NCBI RefSeq assembly: GCF_052065695.1
Contig: NZ_JBQHTM010000017.1
Span: 1-60,873, forward strand
Length of the DNA stretch: 60,873 bases
Direction of reading: 5' to 3'
Source: Intestinimonas sp052065695
GTDB lineage: Bacteria; Bacillota; Clostridia; Oscillospirales; Oscillospiraceae
Shown one piece after another: positions 41,876 to 49,081 of the stretch; position 1 is the first letter of the stretch, and each line of letters opens with the position of its first letter. The translations under genes and the position numbers were made by a program. Below the pieces are notes generated by a model. The model saw only the letters and a list, made by a program, of their open reading frames with translations. It ran no database searches and was not told the origin of the DNA.

Positions 41876-41909
41876 GCAAAAAAATCCCCCAGCCCGTTGG
41901 ACTGGGGAA
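41876..41909 (-). terminator. Terminator of the infC-rpmI-rplT operon
   Basis: On the minus strand CCCCAG...CTGGGG stem sequences are followed by T7, 20-50 bases after the rplT stop. Confidence 0.85.
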
Positions 41910-41927
41910 TTTCATGCCTCAAAGGAC

Positions 41928-42284
41928 TCAGGCCAGCTTGGCCTTGGCCAGCTCGGTGAGCTGGGTGAAGGCGGCCTTGTCGTTGACAGCCATCTCAGCC
42001 AGCATCTTGCGGTTGATGGCCACGCCGGCCTTCTTCAGGCCGTTCATGAAGGTGGAGTAGTTCATGCCGTTCATCTTGCAGGCGGCGGAGATGCGGGTGA
42101 TCCACAGAGAGCGGATGTCACGCTTCTTCAGTCGGCGGCCGATGTAGGCGTACTTCAGGGACTTCATGACCTGCTCGTTGGCCATCTTGAAGTGCTTGCT
42201 CTTAGCGCCCCAGTAACCCTTCGCCAGCTTCAGGATCTTATTTCTTCTCTTGCGCGTCATCATTGCGCCTTTGACTCTAGCCAT
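41928..42284 (-). CDS. rplT: 50S ribosomal protein L20
   Basis: 118 residues, the normal length, starting MARVKGAMMTRKRRNKILKLAKGYWGAKS in two conserved blocks and ending with the QLTELAKAKL helix. L20 binds 23S rRNA early in assembly and represses its own operon in Bacillus and E. coli by binding the leader. Third gene of infC-rpmI-rplT. Confidence 0.97.
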   Translation of the reverse strand: MARVKGAMMTRKRRNKILKLAKGYWGAKSKHFKMANEQVMKSLKYAYIGRRLKKRDIRSLWITRISAACKMNGMNYSTFMNGLKKAGVAINRKMLAEMAVNDKAAFTQLTELAKAKLA

Positions 42285-42320
42285 TGTCGATTAGCCTCCT
42301 ATGTTATGGTAAAAAAGTTC

Positions 42321-42530
42321 TTATTTATAGGGGATCATGCGCTTGATGGCGGGCTCGTTGGTCTTGTCCGCATAAGCGCCGGCGCGGAGGCCTCTCTTGC
42401 GCTTGGTATCCTTGCCGTGGCCGTTGAGGAGGTGGGACTTGAAGGCGTGGGCGCGCTTGACCTTGCCGGTCTTGGTGAGGCTGAATCTCTTCTTCGCGCC
42501 GCTGTGGGTTTTCAGCTTGATCTTAGCCAT
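42321..42530 (-). CDS. rpmI: 50S ribosomal protein L35
   Basis: 69 residues, basic. Starts MAKIKLKTHSGAKKRFSLT and contains HLLNGHGKDTKRKRGLR, typical of L35. It lies between infC (19 bases upstream) and rplT (36 bases downstream), the usual bacterial order. Confidence 0.97.
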   Translation of the reverse strand: MAKIKLKTHSGAKKRFSLTKTGKVKRAHAFKSHLLNGHGKDTKRKRGLRAGAYADKTNEPAIKRMIPYK

Positions 42531-42549
42531 ATCAGTTGACTCCTTTTTT

Positions 42550-43089
42550 TTACTTTGTGGCTTCCTTGGCGTCCTTGGAGACCTTCGGAGACAGGAACAT
42601 GTTCATGTGGCGGCCTTCCAGCTTGGGCTCCTTGTCCATGACGGCGACCTCGCTGCAGTCCTCCGCAAACTTCAGAAGCAGCTTTTTGCCGATGTCGGTG
42701 TGGGCCATCTCACGGCCGCGGAAGCGGACGGTGGCCTTCACCCGGTTGCCCTCGGACAGGAACTTCTGAGCATTGCGGAGCTTGACGTTGAAGTCGTTGA
42801 CGTCGATGCCGGGAGACATGCGCACCTCTTTGATCTCCACGACGCGCTGGTTCTTCCTGGCCTCCTTCTCCCGCTTGGCCTGCTCGAACTTGAACTTGCC
42901 GTAGTCCATAAGCTTGCACACGGGAGGATTGGCGGTAGGAGAGATCTTCACCAGGTCCAGGTTGGCCTCCTCGGCCTTGGCCAGGGCCTCACGGGCCGAC
43001 ATGATGCCCAGCTGCTCTCCGGTATCGGAGATCAGGCGGACCTCACGGTCCCGGATCTCGTCGTTGATCTGATGACTCATGTTGCTGAT
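42550..43089 (-). CDS. infC: Translation initiation factor IF-3 with non-AUG start
   Basis: 179 residues if translation begins at ATC 43089. The N-terminal domain has INDEIRDREVRLIS; the C-terminal domain has VKLRNAQKFLSEGNRVKATVRFRGREM. AGGAGG at 43099-43104 is nine bases from ATC-AGC-AAC but 18 bases from the next ATG (43080), so the ATC is the better start. Rare infC starts (AUU, AUA, AUC) let IF-3 repress its own synthesis because IF-3 rejects non-canonical codons; the same appears to hold here. The gene heads the ribosomal operon. Confidence 0.92.
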   Translation of the reverse strand: MSNMSHQINDEIRDREVRLISDTGEQLGIMSAREALAKAEEANLDLVKISPTANPPVCKLMDYGKFKFEQAKREKEARKNQRVVEIKEVRMSPGIDVNDFNVKLRNAQKFLSEGNRVKATVRFRGREMAHTDIGKKLLLKFAEDCSEVAVMDKEPKLEGRHMNMFLSPKVSKDAKEATK

Positions 43090-43258
43090 ACGAAAGCACC
43101 TCCTAATCAAAATAAAACGCGGACACCCTAGAAGGGTACCCGCAATCGACAAGTCAAAACCACGCCGCGAAGGCGGCGGAATTTTTTCCATGTTGACCTC
43201 TTCGCCGGTGGCTGGAGGTGAGGACGGGGGTACCGCTCCTGCTTTGTTTTGCGGTAGT
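43090..43258 (-). promoter_or_regulatory. L20-type autoregulatory leader of infC-rpmI-rplT
   Basis: On the minus strand, about 165 bases of leader contain a GC-rich hairpin (CCGCCGCC...GGCGG-like, near 43170) and then a terminator-like stem GCGG-GT-ACCCT/AGGGT-GT-CCGC (43119-43143) followed by GTTTTATTTT, just before the infC RBS. Position and shape fit the Firmicute L20 leader, where L20 binding promotes termination. Confidence 0.72.
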
Positions 43259-43287
43259 ATTCTATCAGCATCTAACCGACTTGTCAA
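43259..43287 (-). promoter_or_regulatory. Promoter of infC-rpmI-rplT
   Basis: On the minus strand TTGACA (43282-43287), a 17-base spacer and TAGAAT (43259-43264), at the start of the L20-type leader. Confidence 0.85.
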
Positions 43288-43380
43288 GCCCTTTTTTGCG
43301 CTCTCATCCATCTCCTGACATTGACATTCTAGAACTCATCGGGCATAATGGGGGCGAGCATAGAAAAGGAGGGGACCGGT

Positions 43381-43605
43381 GTGAAAAAAGGTAAGCTTGT
43401 GGCGCCCATCGTGGTAACGGTGCTGTTGTGCCTGTGGTTTGGCAGCTGGCTGGTCCTGTCCTGGACTGCGCCCGGCCTGTCCCTGTGGGCAAAACTGCTG
43501 GGCGCGGTGGTTCCCCTGGCGCTCATTGGCGTATCACTGTACGTATTGGCCCAACGGATCAAAGAAATAAGGAGCGGTGACGAAGATGATCTTGACAACT
43601 ACTGA
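43381..43605 (+). CDS. Small two-helix membrane protein
   Basis: 74 residues, starting with GTG at 43381 after AAAAGGAGGGGACC. Two hydrophobic segments (LVAPIVVTVLLCLWFGSWLVL and LLGAVVPLALIGVSLYVLA) are followed by a short charged tail, RIKEIRSGDEDDLDNY. No family recognised with certainty. It overlaps the following YbjQ gene by 20 bases, so the two are coupled and may work together at the membrane. Confidence 0.78.
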   Translation: MKKGKLVAPIVVTVLLCLWFGSWLVLSWTAPGLSLWAKLLGAVVPLALIGVSLYVLAQRIKEIRSGDEDDLDNY

Positions 43606-43897
43606 GACCATTTCCGGCAGGGAGCTGGAGACCCTGGGCCTGGTCCGGGGCAGCACCATCCAGTCCAAAAACATCGGCAAGGATATCACCCAGAGCTTCA
43701 AGACCTTGGTGGGCGGCGAGCTGAAGGCCTACACCGAGATGATGAACGAGGCCCGGGCTCTGGCCACCAAGCGCATGGTGGAGGACGCTCAGCAGCTGGG
43801 CGCCGACGCTGTGGTGTGCGTGCGCTATGCCTCGGCGGCCGTGATGCAGGGGGCGGCGGAGGTCATCGCCTATGGCACCGCTGTGAAATTCAAGTAA
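43586..43897 (+). CDS. YbjQ family (heavy-metal-binding domain) protein
   Basis: 103 residues, the standard size of YbjQ/DUF74 proteins, which form pentamers. It starts MILTTTETISGRELETLGLVRGSTIQSKNIGKD and has the family's ARALATKRMVEDAQQLGADAVV and YGTAVKF ending. A GTG nine bases upstream is too close to the RBS, so ATG 43586 is chosen. Metal binding was inferred from structure-based family naming, and no metal ligand cluster is obvious here. Confidence 0.88.
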   Translation: MILTTTETISGRELETLGLVRGSTIQSKNIGKDITQSFKTLVGGELKAYTEMMNEARALATKRMVEDAQQLGADAVVCVRYASAAVMQGAAEVIAYGTAVKFK

Positions 43898-43916
43898 GAC
43901 AGAACAGGAAACAGGA

Positions 43917-43957
43917 AAACGGCCCCGGTGTCCGATGGACGCCGGGGCCGTTTTTGT
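43917..43957. terminator. Bidirectional terminator between ybjQ-like gene and asnA
   Basis: The stem AACGGCCCCGG/CCGGGGCCGTT has T5 on the plus side and T4 on the minus side, between two convergent genes. Confidence 0.87.
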
Positions 43958-43972
43958 GTATGAACCGGAAAC

Positions 43973-44986
43973 TTACAGCAGAATGACGCCGGCCTCCTGG
44001 CAGACCCGGAGGGTCTCGTCGTCCCACACGCTGGCTTGGACCTCGCCGATGTGGGCCTTGCCCAGCAGCTGGACGCACAGCCGGGACTGGCCGATGCCGC
44101 CGCCGATGGTGAGGGGGAGCTCCCCGGCCAGCAGAGCCTTGTGGAAGGGGAGGTTCCGGCGGTCGTCACAGCCGGCGATGGTGAGCTGGCGGTCCATGGC
44201 GGCGGGGTCCACCCGGATGCCCATGGAGGAGAGCTCCAGGGCCTTGCCCAGGACGGCATTCCACACCAAAATGTCGCCGTTGAGGGTCCAGTCGTCGTAG
44301 TCGGGAGCCCGGCCGTCGTGGGGCTTGCCGGACTTGAGGGCGCCGCCGATCTGCATGAGGAAGGTGGTGGGGTGGTCCTTCACCCAGGCGTTTTCCCGCT
44401 CCTTGGGGGAGAACTCAGGCCAGCGGTCCTCCAGTTCCTGGGTGGTGACGAAGCTCACGTCCCGGCTCACCTCGGGGAGGGACATGAGCTGGGGGAACAT
44501 GGAGCGGATGGTGGTCTGGGTCTGGCAGACCGCCTCCACGATGGTGGTCACGGTGTGCTTGAGGTAGTCCACGTTGCGGTCCCGGGGGGCGATGACCTTC
44601 TCCCAGTCCCACTGGTCCACGTAGATGGAGTGGAGGTTGTCGGGCTGCTCGTCCCGGCGGATGGCGTTCATGTCGGTGTAGAGCCCCTCGCCCACGGAGA
44701 ACTGGTAGCGGTGGAGGGCCATGCGCTTCCACTTGGCCAGGGAGTGGACCACCTGGGCATCCCGGCCGGCGGCGGGGATGTCGAAGGTGACAGGGCGCTC
44801 CACGCCATTGAGGTCGTCGTTGAGGCCGGTGCTGGCCTCCACGAAGAGGGGGGCGGAGACCCGGCGCAGGTTGAGAGCGCCGCCCAGGGTGTCCTCGAAG
44901 AGGCGCTTCAGAAGGCCGATGGCTTTCTGGGTATCATAGAGGTTGAGCCGGGGGGCGTAGCCCTCGGGGATGTAGGACTGGTCCAT
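43973..44986 (-). CDS. asnA: Aspartate-ammonia ligase (asparagine synthetase A)
   Basis: A 337-residue class II aminoacyl-tRNA synthetase-like enzyme that makes asparagine from aspartate, ammonia and ATP. Signature segments are VSAPLFVEASTGLNDDLNG, VERPVTFDIP, LHRYQFSVGEGLYTDMNAIRRDE, HSIYVDQWDWEKVI and the C-terminal TIGGGIGQSRLCVQLLGKAHIGEVQ. It is ammonia-dependent, which fits with the ammonium uptake system at 2134-3834; an asparaginase of opposite function is at 13997. Confidence 0.97.
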   Translation of the reverse strand: MDQSYIPEGYAPRLNLYDTQKAIGLLKRLFEDTLGGALNLRRVSAPLFVEASTGLNDDLNGVERPVTFDIPAAGRDAQVVHSLAKWKRMALHRYQFSVGEGLYTDMNAIRRDEQPDNLHSIYVDQWDWEKVIAPRDRNVDYLKHTVTTIVEAVCQTQTTIRSMFPQLMSLPEVSRDVSFVTTQELEDRWPEFSPKERENAWVKDHPTTFLMQIGGALKSGKPHDGRAPDYDDWTLNGDILVWNAVLGKALELSSMGIRVDPAAMDRQLTIAGCDDRRNLPFHKALLAGELPLTIGGGIGQSRLCVQLLGKAHIGEVQASVWDDETLRVCQEAGVILL

Positions 44987-45066
44987 AGGATGGTGGCTCC
45001 TTTACGGTAAAGTAGTGAAGCCATTATAATATGGCGGCGCCGGAATTGCAAGGCAAAAGGCGAGGT

Positions 45067-45408
45067 TTACAGGTCCTCAATGTCCTTCCGGTCCATGGTC
45101 CGGCGCTCGGTGAACCTCCGACGGGTGGTCTTATAGACCAGCAGGAAAATGAGGGTGGGCATGTTGAAAATCACCAGCACGGCTAGGGGGAGGAAGTAGA
45201 GGGAGGGGTGGAGCATGGTGCTCATGTTGAGCAGCAGGACCAACGTCCAGCCCAGGGAGTTGACCACCGACAGAATGGGCAGCACCCGTCCGGGCCAGGG
45301 GCTCTCCAGCCTGGCCAGAAAGTATTCCAGGATGGCCAGCAGAGCGGTGGGGAGGGCCAGATAGAGGCAGAGGATGGGGACGAGCATAAAAATGCGTACA
45401 GTGCTCAT
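45067..45408 (-). CDS. Paralogous membrane protein A
   Basis: 113 residues. Three hydrophobic segments surround a strongly conserved central block LEYFLARLESPWPGRVLPILSVVNSLGW; it ends with FTERRTMDRKDIEDL. The block and tail recur in the two genes upstream (45489 and 45939), so the three are paralogues. No family name can be given. Third gene after the DUF2089 regulator. Confidence 0.85.
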   Translation of the reverse strand: MSTVRIFMLVPILCLYLALPTALLAILEYFLARLESPWPGRVLPILSVVNSLGWTLVLLLNMSTMLHPSLYFLPLAVLVIFNMPTLIFLLVYKTTRRRFTERRTMDRKDIEDL

Positions 45409-45488
45409 GGGGGAGTCTCCTTTGTTGTTTTATTATGGATGGAAGGATAGGGCGTGGGGCGGAGAAGGCGCGGGAAAAATGCGGAGGC

Positions 45489-45860
45489 TCACAGGTCCTG
45501 GAGATCCTTTCGGTCCATGGCCCGGCGCTCGGTGAATCTTTTTCGGGTGATCTTGTTAATCAGAAGAAAGAGGGCGGTGGGGATGTTGAAGATCACCAGC
45601 ACGGCCAAGGGGAGAAAATAGAGGGAGGGGTGGAGCATGGTGCTCATGTTGAACAGCAGGACCAGCGTCCAGCCCAGGGCATGGACCACCGACAGGATGG
45701 GCAGTACCCGCCCTGGCCAGGGGCTTTCCATCCGTGCCAGGAAGTACTCCAAAACGCACAGAAAGGCGGTTGGGATGGCATAGGAGAGACAGAGTATGGG
45801 AAGGAACGTGAGCAGGGTGTTCAGCATGTTTGCGGCGTTCATCGTACTCATTGGGACCAT
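45489..45860 (-). CDS. Paralogous membrane protein B
   Basis: 123 residues. Same layout as its neighbours: an N-terminal helix, LEYFLARMESPWPGRVLPILSVVHALGW, further helices around STMLHPSLYFLPLAVLVIFNIP, and tail FTERRAMDRKDLQDL. It is closest to protein A (shares the STMLHPSLYFLPLAVLV run). The ATG at 45860 has AAAGGAG at good spacing and is preferred over the longer open frame. Confidence 0.85.
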   Translation of the reverse strand: MVPMSTMNAANMLNTLLTFLPILCLSYAIPTAFLCVLEYFLARMESPWPGRVLPILSVVHALGWTLVLLFNMSTMLHPSLYFLPLAVLVIFNIPTALFLLINKITRKRFTERRAMDRKDLQDL

Positions 45861-45938
45861 AGAGCATTCTCCTTTGTCTTTTTCTAGGCGCGGATGAGGT
45901 ACTCGGCAGCAGAATTGCAAGGCGAAAAGGGGGGAGGC

Positions 45939-46283
45939 CTACAGGTCCTGGATGTCCTTTCGGTCCATGGCCCGGAGCTCGGTAAACTTTTTGCGGGTGT
46001 TCTTGTAAATCAGCAGGAAGATGAGGGTGGGGATGTTGAACACCACCAGCGGGACCAGGGGCACCAGGAGCAGAAGGCCCGTTGCGGCGGAGGAGGACAG
46101 GTTGATCAGCCACATCAGCGCCCAGCCCAGGGCATGGACCACCGACAGGATGGGCAGTACCCGTCCGGGCCAGGGGCTCTCCAGCTTGGCCAGAAAGTAC
46201 TCCAGAATGGCCAGCAGGGCGGTGGGGACGGCGTAGTAAAAGAAAAGCATAAAAAATATGGTAAGCGAGGTCATGTATTGCAT
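45939..46283 (-). CDS. Paralogous membrane protein C
   Basis: 114 residues. It shares LEYFLAKLESPWPGRVLPILSVVHALGW and the tail FTELRAMDRKDIQDL with A and B but has a different middle helix region (SSSAATGLLLLVPLVPLVV), so it is the most diverged. It overlaps the end of the DUF2089 regulator gene by 13 bases and is the first of the three membrane proteins to be translated. Confidence 0.85.
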   Translation of the reverse strand: MQYMTSLTIFFMLFFYYAVPTALLAILEYFLAKLESPWPGRVLPILSVVHALGWALMWLINLSSSAATGLLLLVPLVPLVVFNIPTLIFLLIYKNTRKKFTELRAMDRKDIQDL

Positions 46284-46585
46284 GAGGAATCCTCCTTTGC
46301 CTTCCGATATTCGCTGATGAGGAGCTTGGCGGCGTCAAAGTCGATCTTCTCGTTGACGGCCAAACGCTTGATGAGGGCCACGTAGGGGTCGGCGGCCCGG
46401 TCGTCGGCCAGACGGATCTTCTGGATGAGCCGGTCCAGCCGCAGCCGGACGGTGGGGTAGCTCACCCCGTACTCTCCGGCCACCTCCTTGAGGGAGCCGG
46501 AGGCCAGGAGGAACCGCCGGATGAAGGCCATGTCCTCCTCCTCCAGCTCTGCCATCCACTCAGGCACCACGGAGATCAATATCAT
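46271..46585 (-). CDS. DUF2089-family putative regulator
   Basis: 104 residues. It matches the short DUF2089 pattern: VPEWMAELEEEDMAFIRRFLLASGSLKEVAGEYGVSYPTVRLRLDRLI, a helix-turn-helix-like core, followed by a second helical region. Members are presumed DNA-binding, sigma-factor-like HTH proteins. The ATG at 46585 is close to the RBS (AAAAGGAGTGA); a TTG six bases later is also possible. First gene of an operon with three paralogous membrane proteins, suggesting it controls them. Confidence 0.88.
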   Translation of the reverse strand: MILISVVPEWMAELEEEDMAFIRRFLLASGSLKEVAGEYGVSYPTVRLRLDRLIQKIRLADDRAADPYVALIKRLAVNEKIDFDAAKLLISEYRKAKEDSSCNT

Positions 46586-46620
46586 TCACTCCTTTTAAAA
46601 TTTTATTTTTAATAATATTG

Positions 46621-46649
46621 ATTATAAACTTTAATTTTATGAAAGTCAA
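46621..46649 (-). promoter_or_regulatory. Promoter of the DUF2089 operon
   Basis: On the minus strand TTGACT (46644-46649), a 17-base AT-rich spacer and TATAAT (46621-46626). The following leader is nearly all A and T, which contrasts with the GC-rich surroundings. Confidence 0.82.
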
Positions 46650-46669
46650 GAGTGGAAAGAAAACCAGGG

Positions 46670-46699
46670 TTGCCCTTTGGTTTTGAAGCGTGCTATAAT
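46670..46699 (+). promoter_or_regulatory. Promoter of the Lrp-type regulator operon
   Basis: TTGCCC (46670-46675), an 18-base spacer and TATAAT (46694-46699), about 40 bases before the GTG start. Divergent from the DUF2089 promoter. Confidence 0.7.
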
Positions 46700-46740
46700 A
46701 CATTTAATTATCCAAAAAGAATCTCAGAGGAGGAATGAGC

Positions 46741-47223
46741 GTGGATACAAAACTGCTGCGCCTTCTGGAGAACGACTGCACCTTGACCCGGGAGCAGCTG
46801 GCCTCCATGGCCGATATGACCGTGGAAGAAGTCAACGCCGCCATCAAGGAGTACGAGGAGAAGAAGATCGTCCTGGGCTACAAGGCCATCGTGGACTGGG
46901 ACCGCACCGATCGGGAGAGCGTCACCGCCCTCATCGAGGTCAAGGTGACCCCCCAGCGGGGGGAGGGCTTCGACCGGGTGGCCGAGCGGATTTACCAGTA
47001 CGACGAGGTGGAGAGCGTCTACCTGATGTCGGGCGCCTTCGACCTCACCGTCATCATCTCCGGCCGCACCCTGCGGGAGGTGGCCGAGTTCGTGGGACAG
47101 CGCCTGGCCACCCTGGAGGATGTCACCGGTACCGCCACCCATTTCATCCTCAAGAAGTACAAGGAAAAACACCTGATCTTCGAAAAGCGTGAAGAGCAGG
47201 AGAGGGAGCTGATCTTCACATGA
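46741..47223 (+). CDS. Lrp/AsnC family transcriptional regulator
   Basis: 160 residues. The N-terminal HTH has LLRLLENDCTLTREQLASMADMTVEEVNAAIKEYEE, the standard Lrp start, and the C-terminal RAM/ASNC domain has ALIEVKVTPQ and VESVYLMSGAFDLTVII. GTG at 46741 is seven bases after AGGAGG; an ATG six bases upstream touches the RBS. It overlaps the aminotransferase gene by four bases, so an amino acid handled by that enzyme is a plausible effector. Confidence 0.92.
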   Translation: MDTKLLRLLENDCTLTREQLASMADMTVEEVNAAIKEYEEKKIVLGYKAIVDWDRTDRESVTALIEVKVTPQRGEGFDRVAERIYQYDEVESVYLMSGAFDLTVIISGRTLREVAEFVGQRLATLEDVTGTATHFILKKYKEKHLIFEKREEQERELIFT

Positions 47224-48410
47224 ATTACGATGCCATCCTGTCCGACCGGATCAAGAACGTGCAGCCCTCCGGCATCCGGAAGTTCTTTGATATCCTGGAG
47301 GAGATGAAGGACGCCATCTCTCTCGGCATCGGTGAGCCCGACTTCGTCACCCCCTGGCACATCCGGGACGCGGGTATCTACTCCCTGGAGAAGGGCTTTA
47401 CCAAGTACACCTCCAACGCCGGCATGGCCGGGCTGCGCCGGGAGATCGCCTCCTACCTGGAGCGCCGCTTCCAGCTCAAGTACGACTTTGCCAATCAGAT
47501 CATCGTCACCGTGGGCGGCAGCGAGGCCATCGACCTGGCCCTCCGGTGCATGGTGAACCCCGGGGACGAGGTCATCGTGCCTGTGCCCTCCTTCGTCTGC
47601 TACGGCCCCCTGGCCAACATGGCCGGCGGCGTGCCGGTGTATGTGGAGACCAAGGCGGAGAATGAGTTCCGCCTCACCCCCGAGGAGCTCCGGGCGGCCA
47701 TCACCCCCAAGACCAAAGTGCTGGTGCTGCCCTTCCCCAACAACCCCACCGGCGGTGTCATGGGCCGGGAGGACCTGGAGGCCATCGCCGAGGTCCTGCG
47801 GGGCACCGACATCATGGTGATCTCCGACGAGATCTACGCCGAGCTCACCTACGGCCAGCACCACGTGTCCCTGGCCAACATCCCCGACATGTACGAGCGG
47901 ACCATCGTGGTCAACGGCTTCTCCAAGAGCCACGCCATGACCGGCTGGCGCATGGGCTACCTGTGCGGGCCCGCTCCCCTCATCCAGCAGATGCTCAAGC
48001 TCCACCAGTTCGGCATCATGTCCGCCCCCACCACCAGCCAGTACGCCGCCATCGAGGCCATGCGCAACGGCGACGCCGATATCGAGAAGATGCGGGACGA
48101 GTATGACGGACGCCGCCGGTACCTGGTGGAGGGCCTGCGCCGCATCGGCCTGCCCTGCTTCGAGCCCAAGGGCGCCTTCTATGTTTTCCCCGACATCCGG
48201 GGCACCGGCCTCTCCTCCGAGGAGTTTTGCGAGCGGTTCCTCATGGAGGAGAAGGTGGCCGTCATCGCCGGCAACGCCTTCGGCCCCGGTGGCGAAGGCT
48301 TCGTCCGCTGCTGCTACGCCACCAGCATGAAGGACATCGCCGAAGCTCTCACCCGTATGGACAATTTCCTCACCAACCTGAAAAAGAAGCAGGCCCGAGA
48401 GCAGGGCTGA
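47220..48410 (+). CDS. PLP-dependent aminotransferase, class I/II
   Basis: 396 residues, fold type I. It has ISLGIGEPDFVTPWHI near the N-terminus, the FPNNPTGGVM motif, VISDEIYAELTY, the PLP-binding lysine in NGFSKSHAMTGWRMGY and a C-terminal GFVRCCYA with the substrate carboxylate arginine. It resembles AspC/PatA-type enzymes of Firmicutes; substrate cannot be fixed by eye (aspartate, aromatic amino acids or others). Translationally coupled to the Lrp gene and 30 bases before thrH. Confidence 0.92.
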   Translation: MNYDAILSDRIKNVQPSGIRKFFDILEEMKDAISLGIGEPDFVTPWHIRDAGIYSLEKGFTKYTSNAGMAGLRREIASYLERRFQLKYDFANQIIVTVGGSEAIDLALRCMVNPGDEVIVPVPSFVCYGPLANMAGGVPVYVETKAENEFRLTPEELRAAITPKTKVLVLPFPNNPTGGVMGREDLEAIAEVLRGTDIMVISDEIYAELTYGQHHVSLANIPDMYERTIVVNGFSKSHAMTGWRMGYLCGPAPLIQQMLKLHQFGIMSAPTTSQYAAIEAMRNGDADIEKMRDEYDGRRRYLVEGLRRIGLPCFEPKGAFYVFPDIRGTGLSSEEFCERFLMEEKVAVIAGNAFGPGGEGFVRCCYATSMKDIAEALTRMDNFLTNLKKKQAREQG

Positions 48411-48440
48411 CCTGCCCGTTACATGAAGAGGAGGCGTCTT

Positions 48441-49040
48441 ATGAACATCGTCTGTCTGGACATGGAGGGGGTCCTGGTCCCGGAGATCTGGATCGCCTTC
48501 GCCGAAGCAAGCGGCATCCCGGAGCTCAAGCGCACCACCCGGGATGAGCCCGACTACAACAAGCTGATGGACTTCCGCCTGAACATCCTGAAGGAGCACG
48601 GCCTGGGTCTGAAGGAGATCCAGGCGGTCATCGCCAAGATCGACCCCCTGCCTGGGGCAAAGGAGTTTTTGGACGAGCTGCGCTCCGTTACCCAGGTCAT
48701 CATCCTCAGCGACACCTTTGAGCAGTTCGCCCAGCCCCTGATGAAGAAGCTGGGCTGGCCCACCCTCTTCTGCAACAGCCTGGAGGTGGCGCCCGACGGC
48801 ACCATCACCGGCTTCCGCATGCGCTGCGAGCAGTCCAAGCTCACCACGGTGAAGGCCCTCCAGTCCATCGGCTTCGAGACCATCGCCGCTGGGGATAGCT
48901 TCAACGACCTGGGGATGATCCAGGCCAGTAAGGCCGGCTTCCTCTTCAAGAGTACGGAGCAGATCAAGGCCGACCACCCCGAGCTGCCCGCCTATGAGGA
49001 GTTCGGCGACCTGCTGCGTGCCATCAAGGCCGCCCTTTGA
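48441..49040 (+). CDS. thrH: ThrH-type phosphoserine phosphatase / homoserine phosphotransferase
   Basis: A 199-residue HAD-superfamily enzyme. It has the ThrH-specific start VCLDMEGVLVPEIW (catalytic Asp pair D-M-E in place of the usual DxD), the motif II segment VIILSDTFEQFAQP, and the motif IV segment IAAGDSFNDLGMI. Studied ThrH proteins hydrolyse phosphoserine and can transfer its phosphate to homoserine. The ATG at 48441 follows GAGGAGGCGTC. It is followed after 41 bases by a DUF1015 gene, a family often found with serine biosynthesis genes. Confidence 0.92.
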   Translation: MNIVCLDMEGVLVPEIWIAFAEASGIPELKRTTRDEPDYNKLMDFRLNILKEHGLGLKEIQAVIAKIDPLPGAKEFLDELRSVTQVIILSDTFEQFAQPLMKKLGWPTLFCNSLEVAPDGTITGFRMRCEQSKLTTVKALQSIGFETIAAGDSFNDLGMIQASKAGFLFKSTEQIKADHPELPAYEEFGDLLRAIKAAL

Positions 49041-49081
49041 CGGGCGGAGACTCGTAAATCAAAAAAGAGAGGCGATCCGCC

